Positions 51,087 through 56,001 of a stretch of 56,001 bases of DNA are shown here, one piece after another. The translations under genes and the position numbers were made by a program. Within the stretch, counting starts at the first letter, position 1; every line of letters begins with the position of its first letter. The notes beneath the pieces were generated by a model. It was not told the DNA's origin. It made no database searches and worked only from the letters and a program-made list of their open reading frames with translations. The stretch comes from Streptomyces sp. NRRL F-5630 (GTDB lineage: Bacteria; Actinomycetota; Actinomycetes; Streptomycetales; Streptomycetaceae). Location: NCBI RefSeq assembly GCF_000719475.1, contig NZ_JOGO01000040.1:1-56001 (forward strand). Direction: 5' to 3'.

Positions 51087-51758
51087 TCAGCGGTACTGCT
51101 CCGGAATCTCCATCTCGTCTGAACCGTTAGAGATGTGCCTCATGTCCGGGGTCTCGACCTCGGCAACAACGATCCAGGGTCTGTACCCCTCCACTTCGCA
51201 GACCGCGTGCAGGCGCAGATTCGCCTCCCAGTACCCGTCCACCCAGCCTTCTGGATCTTGGAACCAGCTCGGCGGCTCGGAGTTGTCCATCTGTCGGTAC
51301 ACGGAGTTGCCGCGCTCTAGGCCCCGGATAACGCTCTGCCGACCGGGCGCAACAACCCCGTCGACCCCAAGGCTGAATCGGGCGGGCCCCCAGATCACCG
51401 ACGGCAGCTCCGTACGCCTAGCTTCGTCGTCGTGCGGTCTTGCTGAGTGATCCCATCCGGCCTCGTCGCGCACCGTGAGAGTGACCGTATCGAGGTGATC
51501 CAGGCCGACCGGGCCATCGAGCGTGGCGGTGAGCCTCAGACGGTTGGCGCCTACGCGGGTTAGCTTGAAGGTCAGCTCAGGAGTCATTTCGCGGTGCCAA
51601 CGGTCGCGTTCGATCTTCGCCACCTCTCGCGCGGTGTCAGCCGCGTCCGCGGCAGCCGCCGCCGCTTTGCGGGTCGTCCAGTACGCCATGACCGCAGTGA
51701 CTACCACCCCGGCTGCGGCAGCAATGGCGCTCAGCGCCGTCCAGTCGTCATTGTTCAT
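51087..51758 (-). CDS. Membrane-anchored hypothetical protein
   Basis: 223 aa from ATG 51758. N-terminal TM (WTALSAIAAAAGVVVTAVMA), a short helix KAAAAAADAADTAREVAKIE, then a beta-rich cytoplasmic or external domain (MTPELTFKLTRVGANRLRLT, LDTVTLTVRDEAGWDHSARP, ANLRLHAVCEVEGYRPWIVV). Resembles small Streptomyces proteins of unknown function. Confidence 0.6.
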   Translation of the reverse strand: MNNDDWTALSAIAAAAGVVVTAVMAYWTTRKAAAAAADAADTAREVAKIERDRWHREMTPELTFKLTRVGANRLRLTATLDGPVGLDHLDTVTLTVRDEAGWDHSARPHDDEARRTELPSVIWGPARFSLGVDGVVAPGRQSVIRGLERGNSVYRQMDNSEPPSWFQDPEGWVDGYWEANLRLHAVCEVEGYRPWIVVAEVETPDMRHISNGSDEMEIPEQYR

Positions 51759-52075
51759 GGCGCCGGACCGTAGCAGCGGCGGCGGCCGTACGCGGTGGAG
51801 TATCCGCATCGGGACATGACTGGGGGCCCTACTGGTGGGCTCGCGTCTCGGGGCGGACACAGCCAGGGCCTGAACAGCGCAATCAACCTTCGATGACACA
51901 AACTCGCTTCCGTCAGGCTTCGATGGCGCGCAGTCAAAGTTCGGTGGCACCGGACACTCGCGGAACACACCAGCCGGGCGCAGGGATGAGTTCCCGTCAA
52001 AGTCGAACGGGTTAAACCGGAGGGATAAATCGCGGGTTAAATCATGCTAGGGTCTGAGTGGAAGGGAGACCCCCA
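51759..52075. promoter_or_regulatory. tap promoter region
   Basis: 317 bp. GGGTTAAA is directly repeated at 52009-52016 and 52034-52041. CATGCTAGGGT at about 52044 is a possible -10 region. AAGGGAG (52062-52068) is the ribosome site. The remainder toward 51759 shows nothing recognisable. Confidence 0.5.
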
Positions 52076-54214
52076 ATGGCGTCCGAGGAAGAGCTGTTCG
52101 CGAACATTGACGCGTTGCTGGAGGAGGAGCCCCAGCTGCCGCCTCCGGCGGAGCGTGCCCGGTTGCGTGAGGCCGCCGGTATCACCCAGGCCCGTCTCGC
52201 TCTCGCGTTGAAGACGTCGACGCAGACGGTGAAGAACTACGAGAACGGCCGCTCCGAGCCGAGGTCGCCGCGCCTGGAGGCATACCAGCGTCTGCTGAAG
52301 GGCTGGGCGCAGAAGTACCCGGCCCACGGTGCCCCGGCCCCCGCCCCGCTCCCGGCCTCGGCTGTGGTGGCGAAGCCGGAGCCAGAGGTGCCCGAGACGT
52401 TCACCAGCCCGGCCGCCTCCGAGCCGGAGACGAACACCGCTCCGCTACCGTCTCCGCTCTCCCCGGCCGCACCCGGTCGTGCCCCTCGCGACGCCGCGCG
52501 TTCGGCGGCCTCGTCGTCGCGGCGCCCCGCGGCGAAGAAGGCCGCCGCGCCCGCCACCGATCCGCGCTTCCCTCACGGTCCGCTCGCCGTCCTCGACGGT
52601 GACGGCTCCGCCTACGGCGTCGACGGCCTGGTACTGGACTGCCCCGCCACCACGGTGGTGGAGCTGGTGGAGTGGGCGCTGCGCGAGTCCGGGCTCGGCG
52701 CGCCGAAGCTGCACCGGTACGGCAAGGACGCCGACCCGCTCCTCGTCCTCACCGAGGCCGCCGCCGTGAAGCTCGGTCTGCCCGAGCGTCTGGAGGACCG
52801 GCGCGGCCTGCGCCTGCCCGAGGACCACCCGGTCATCAAGCAGATCACGAAGGCCAAGTGGCAGCTCACCCAACGCGGCTTCGGCCCCTGGGCGCGGATC
52901 TACCGCAAGGCGCAGGGCCGCGAGCGGCAGTGCGTGCAGCTCGCCATCCTGCCCTGGGACGCGCTCGACGAGCGGTCCTGGCCCGGCGTCGCCGAGATGG
53001 AGCCGGCCGACATCGCCCGCGTCCTGGGCGTGTACGCCCAGCGGGTCATCACCCCGCGCGGCAGCACGGCGGTCTCCGGCCTGGAGCTGATGACCGCGCT
53101 GCGCCCGCCGACCCGGCCCGTGCGCGACGAGACCACCGGCAACTGGGTCTCCGGCCACAATCCCGGCAGCCTGGGCACCGAGCCGATGGACCCGGCCCCG
53201 CCCGAGGGCCAGCCCGAGCACCCCGCCGTCTTCCACACGGGGTGGAAGGGCGGCTTCCTCCACGAAGAGGCCTTCCAGTGGGTGCGGGAGGTGGACACGC
53301 TCACCGCCGAGGACTGCCGCCTGCCCTGGGCCATCGGCCTGGACCTGAACACCGCATTCCTCGCCGCCGCCGCACGGTTGACGGTCGGCCTCTCCGAGCC
53401 CGTGCACTTCGTACACCCGCCGTTCAACCCGAAAATCCCGGGCGCCTGGCTGGTAGACCTGTCCGGCATCGAGCTGGACCCGCGCCTGCCCTCACCGTTC
53501 ACCCCGACCGGAGAGCGCCCCACGGGCCCGGCCTGGTACCAGACCCACACCGTCGCCTACGCCCAGGAACTCGGCCACAACGTCGAACCCCTGGAGGCGT
53601 ACCTGCGGCGGGAGACCGGCGCATACCTGGACCCGTGGCACGACCGCCTCAAGACCGCGTACGTCACCACGCTCGCCGATCTCGGCGTCACCAAGGACCT
53701 CACCGACGAGCAGTTCCTCGCCGCGATGGAACAGCACAAGAGCGCCGACCCGGCGATGGCCGCGGTCCTCGCCGCGATCAAGGCCACCGTGAAGGGCGGC
53801 ATCGGGAAGCTCTTCGAGAACCCCCAGGGCAAGCACTACAAGGAAGGCGAGCCGTGGCCGGCCATGATGCGGCCGACCTGGCGCCCCGACATCCGCGCCG
53901 CCGTCATCAGCAAGGCCCGCGTCAACATGCACCGCAAGATGCTCAACATGGCCCGGATGACCGGCCTGTTCCCCCTCGCCGTGCTGTCCGACTGCGTCGT
54001 CTACCCCAGCCCCGGCCCCAGCCCCCTCGACATCCTCCCCTACGCCACCTCGGGCAAGCCCCAGCCCGGCGCCTTCCGCCTCGGCCCCACCCCGGGCCTG
54101 GCCAAGCTCGAAGGCGTCCAGAGCATGGACTGGGCCGTGGACCTCATGGAGAAGGGCCTCAACCCCGCCCGCCACATCAAGGGCGGCGACGCCGTCCTCG
54201 ACGACGGCGAGTAA
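52076..54214 (+). CDS. tap: Telomere-associated protein Tap
   Basis: 712 aa. N-terminal Xre-type HTH (LREAAGITQARLALALKTST, VKNYENGRSEPRSPRLEAYQ, about 28-75), an Ala/Pro linker (85-165), then the large conserved domain with GPWARIYRKAQGRERQCVQL, AIGLDLNTAFLAAAARLTVG, TVKGGIGKLFENPQGKHYKE and RAAVISKARVNMHRKMLNMA. Tap binds the 3' overhang of Streptomyces telomeres and brings Tpg. Order tap-tpg is as in S. coelicolor. Strong marker of a linear replicon. Confidence 0.92.
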   Translation: MASEEELFANIDALLEEEPQLPPPAERARLREAAGITQARLALALKTSTQTVKNYENGRSEPRSPRLEAYQRLLKGWAQKYPAHGAPAPAPLPASAVVAKPEPEVPETFTSPAASEPETNTAPLPSPLSPAAPGRAPRDAARSAASSSRRPAAKKAAAPATDPRFPHGPLAVLDGDGSAYGVDGLVLDCPATTVVELVEWALRESGLGAPKLHRYGKDADPLLVLTEAAAVKLGLPERLEDRRGLRLPEDHPVIKQITKAKWQLTQRGFGPWARIYRKAQGRERQCVQLAILPWDALDERSWPGVAEMEPADIARVLGVYAQRVITPRGSTAVSGLELMTALRPPTRPVRDETTGNWVSGHNPGSLGTEPMDPAPPEGQPEHPAVFHTGWKGGFLHEEAFQWVREVDTLTAEDCRLPWAIGLDLNTAFLAAAARLTVGLSEPVHFVHPPFNPKIPGAWLVDLSGIELDPRLPSPFTPTGERPTGPAWYQTHTVAYAQELGHNVEPLEAYLRRETGAYLDPWHDRLKTAYVTTLADLGVTKDLTDEQFLAAMEQHKSADPAMAAVLAAIKATVKGGIGKLFENPQGKHYKEGEPWPAMMRPTWRPDIRAAVISKARVNMHRKMLNMARMTGLFPLAVLSDCVVYPSPGPSPLDILPYATSGKPQPGAFRLGPTPGLAKLEGVQSMDWAVDLMEKGLNPARHIKGGDAVLDDGE

Positions 54215-54217
54215 CCC

Positions 54218-54445
54218 ATGACCACCACCCCCGCCCGCTCCGCACGGTCCCTGGAGGCCGAGGCGGACCGCGAACGGACACTGGACCGCCTCGAAGCACG
54301 CATGGAGGCCCTACAGCTGTCCCTGCGCACCCGCCGCACCTCGCCCCGCTGGGGACTGTGGCTGCACGACCTCCGCGAAACCCGCGAGACCTGGTTCCAC
54401 CTGGCCGACCCCGACGGCCAGGACCCCATCCCCGAAAGGAGCTGA
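54218..54445 (+). CDS. Small protein between tap and tpg
   Basis: 75 aa, TTTPARSARSLEAEADRERT LDRLEARMEALQLSLRTRR, then WGLWLHDLRETRETWFHLAD. A coiled-coil-like N-terminal half. ATG 4 bp after the tap stop and 4 bp before the tpg GTG, so the three are one operon. No family recognised. Confidence 0.6.
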   Translation: MTTTPARSARSLEAEADRERTLDRLEARMEALQLSLRTRRTSPRWGLWLHDLRETRETWFHLADPDGQDPIPERS

Positions 54446-54448
54446 CCC

Positions 54449-55009
54449 GTGACCGGAGAGATCGAAGACGCGATCGAGCGGGCCGACCGTGAGGCGTTCA
54501 CCCAGGACCCGCCCAAGACGCTCAAGGGCCAGATCGGGTTTCTGCTCAAACAGTTCGGCAGCGCGAAGGCCGTCGCGGCGGAGATCGGGGTCACCGCCGA
54601 CTCCGTGAACCGCTACCGGCGTGGCGCCCGCAAACACGCCCGCGCCGACGTCGCCGCGAAGATCGACGAGGCCGTGAAGGCCCGGTGGCAGCCCGTGGTG
54701 CGCAAGCGCCGGCAGAAGAAGGCGGCCACCTCGGGCGGGATCACGGTGGAGACCCGGGCCCGGTTCGGCTACACCGCACCGGTCGGCACGACCGACGACG
54801 GACGGTTCCGCCGACTCACCGTGCACCTCCCCGCGATGTACGCGAAGCGGCTCTTCGACGCCCGCGACGCGGGTGCCAGCGACCAGGAAATGCGCTCCAT
54901 CATCGCCGAAGGGTTCAAGGATGTGTATTTTCAGGACGGCGGCAGCCGCGCTACGGGACTGTCGGACGTCGAAATCAACGACATCGATTACCTCGACCTC
55001 GACTACTGA
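54449..55009 (+). CDS. tpg: Terminal protein Tpg
   Basis: 186 aa from GTG 54449 (AAAGGAG upstream), the usual Tpg length (~185). Typical stretches: IGFLLKQFGSAKAVAAEIGV, TADSVNRYRRGARKHARADV (HTH), TSGGITVETRARFGYTAPVG, TTDDGRFRRLTVHLPAMYAK, EINDIDYLDLDY. Tpg is covalently attached to the 5' ends and primes end patching of linear Streptomyces replicons. Confidence 0.95.
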   Translation: MTGEIEDAIERADREAFTQDPPKTLKGQIGFLLKQFGSAKAVAAEIGVTADSVNRYRRGARKHARADVAAKIDEAVKARWQPVVRKRRQKKAATSGGITVETRARFGYTAPVGTTDDGRFRRLTVHLPAMYAKRLFDARDAGASDQEMRSIIAEGFKDVYFQDGGSRATGLSDVEINDIDYLDLDY

Positions 55010-55040
55010 CCAGGAGCGAAGTCGAGTGCGGCGTTATTGC

Positions 55041-55216
55041 TGTGACTGAGCGCTTCACTTGGCCAGTGAGCGTTCGACGTGGCCAGTTGAGCACAAGCGT
55101 TCTTCCTGGTCAGCGAGTTGCAAAGCTCCACGGCCGTCGTGCTGCAAGAGCGCCTCTGGGCCATCGTCGCTGGTCAGCGGCTTCGCTCAACTGGCCAAGT
55201 GAAGCGCTCAGTCACA
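55041..55216. mobile_element. 176-bp MITE-like element with 27-bp terminal inverted repeats
   Basis: Perfect 27-bp inverted repeats at 55041-55067 (TGTGACTGAGCGCTTCACTT and on) and 55190-55216, separated by 122 bp without a coding frame. Flanks are TGC (55038-55040) and TGC (55217-55219), a possible 3-bp target duplication. A further inner pair GGCCAGTTGAGC / GCTCAACTGGCC lies at 55080-55091 / 55185-55196. Alternative: a telomere-linked structured site or tpg terminator. Confidence 0.55.
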
Positions 55217-55331
55217 TGCGGGCTTGAGCCGAAGCACGACAGCTGTCACAAAGGCAGGCTTGTTGTCACCAGAACTACGGGTGAGCCGTCCGGATTGGCC
55301 TCAAGGTGTGTCGCGCCACTAGGCTTGAGGG

Positions 55332-55856
55332 ATGAGCGATGACCGTCCCGTTCTCCTCCCGTCCAGCTGCGAGTGGAGCGAGGATGCGCGGTTGGTGGGC
55401 GGGGCCCTTCGAACCGTCCAAGCAGCCGCGTCGGCGACTGGTGATGAGGCGCGCTATGTCCTTCCGCCGCTGACCTGGCAGGTCGCGGCCGATCTGGTCG
55501 AGAACTGTCCGACGATTGATCATCATCATTCGAACATCAGGATCATGGTGGTGCCGGAGCACGACTTGCGTGCCCTGTGGGGCTGTTATGAAGCCCTTGT
55601 AGGTGCCCACGAGGAGGACGTCGAAGCCACCGAGCTCGCCAACCTGCTGTCCCCCTTCCTCTGCGCTTACGACGACACAGATCTGGAGGGCCTCGTCGTG
55701 TGCCTGGGGCGCGTCCTTGCCGTCCTGAGCCTCGGCATCGACGCCGCCCGCACGCTCGCCGCGCACCTCTCCTTGAAGGAGTACGACGCGCCGGAGGCAG
55801 TCGATGCGGTGAACGAGATCCTCACGGCATGGCGCAAGGCTGGCGTCGCTCCCTGA
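55332..55856 (+). CDS. Hypothetical protein
   Basis: 174 aa, SDDRPVLLPSSCEWSEDARL; ALWGCYEALVGAHEEDVEAT, LEGLVVCLGRVLAVLSLGID, DAVNEILTAWRKAGVAP. Acidic, largely helical. It lies between the MITE-like element and the IS3 end. No family recognised. Confidence 0.6.
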   Translation: MSDDRPVLLPSSCEWSEDARLVGGALRTVQAAASATGDEARYVLPPLTWQVAADLVENCPTIDHHHSNIRIMVVPEHDLRALWGCYEALVGAHEEDVEATELANLLSPFLCAYDDTDLEGLVVCLGRVLAVLSLGIDAARTLAAHLSLKEYDAPEAVDAVNEILTAWRKAGVAP

Positions 55857-55909
55857 AGATCGCGTTAGCGCTGGCAGGCCCGAGGTGTTTGATCGAGCGG
55901 GAGGGCCTT

Positions 55910-56001
55910 GACCCCGGATCTTGGACACACGAGACACTGGATCCTGAGGATCTGAGAACGGACATCTCGTGGTCATGAAGAACTATCCGCCGCAGTTCAA
56001 G
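55910..56001 (+). mobile_element. Left end of an IS3-family insertion sequence
   Basis: TGACCCCGGATCTTGGACAC at about 55910 resembles the terminal inverted repeat of Streptomyces IS3-family elements, followed about 65 bp later by the start of the first transposase ORF. The rest lies beyond the window. Confidence 0.65.
55975..56001 (+). CDS. IS3-family transposase OrfA (5' end only)
   Basis: ATG 55975 opens MKNYPPQFK, the usual first residues of IS3/IS911-type OrfA proteins (HTH, MKNYPPEFKADAV in relatives). Only nine codons are in the window. Confidence 0.75.

Noticed and set aside
55010..55331. Second tpg-like or leader gene in the gap after tpg
   Set aside because: Only frames through the inverted repeats are open; no family resemblance.

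Overview
The window reads as part of a large linear conjugative plasmid (or linear-plasmid-like chromosome arm) of Streptomyces or a close relative. The DNA is very GC-rich, with GC third positions, many GTG starts and overlapping GTGA/ATGA junctions. It carries a WhiB regulator, an Lsr2-type DNA-binding domain, DUF2637 and an FtsK/TraB-type transfer ATPase. Near the right end is a tap-tpg pair (telomere-associated protein and terminal protein), which maintains linear Streptomyces telomeres.

Layout. 1-2275: 3'-truncated type I-E cas3 on the minus strand; the first ~100 bases are a degraded copy of 421-520. 2276-11738: a dispersed CRISPR locus, all repeats in + orientation: array 1 (12 repeats), array 2 (7), a decaying leaderless array (6), array 3 (33) and a one-spacer array 4. 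Arrays 1, 3 and 4 have a conserved ~100-bp leader. Between the arrays lie a four-gene operon of small Cys-rich proteins, a TPR regulator, a HAD hydrolase, a palindrome-rich non-coding block, a toxin-antitoxin-like pair and gene fragments. 11793-14384: large winged-helix/zinc protein, possibly the replication initiator. 15077-18406: small peptide ORF plus an operon of RibD-like deaminase, RibD-like reductase, TPR protein and Xre-TPR regulator. 18739-20575: helical protein, UTRA-only protein and GntR-UTRA regulator, upstream of the transfer region.

21082-40946: ~27 genes on the + strand form the conjugation/establishment cluster. It contains small zinc proteins, WhiB, membrane proteins, a DUF2637 coiled-coil protein, a Gly-rich membrane protein, the FtsK-like translocase, a GGDEF protein, an ASCH protein, an Lsr2-tail protein and a NUDIX hydrolase. 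Most gene gaps contain a GC-rich hairpin. 41002-43136: a strong terminator, then parA-parB with three copies of a TCAAAACC-type palindrome that look like parS. 43190-43660: GGTCAC repeats and a perfect 22-bp inverted repeat.

43757-51758 is an accessory segment: a decayed gene, a DUF6233 operon, a 461-aa HTH protein behind a perfect operator-like palindrome, an AbiGi/DUF2971-like candidate defence gene, a lipoprotein, an HNH-like zinc protein and a membrane-anchored protein, with gene debris between. 52076-55009: tap, a small gene and tpg. To the right are a 176-bp MITE-like element, one unknown gene and the left end of an IS3-family element cut by the window edge.

Working model: transfer (21-41 kb), partition (41-43 kb), possible replication functions (12-14 kb) and telomere maintenance (52-55 kb) form the plasmid backbone. 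The CRISPR locus is cargo on the other arm. The remaining cascade and adaptation genes, if present, would lie to the left of base 1.
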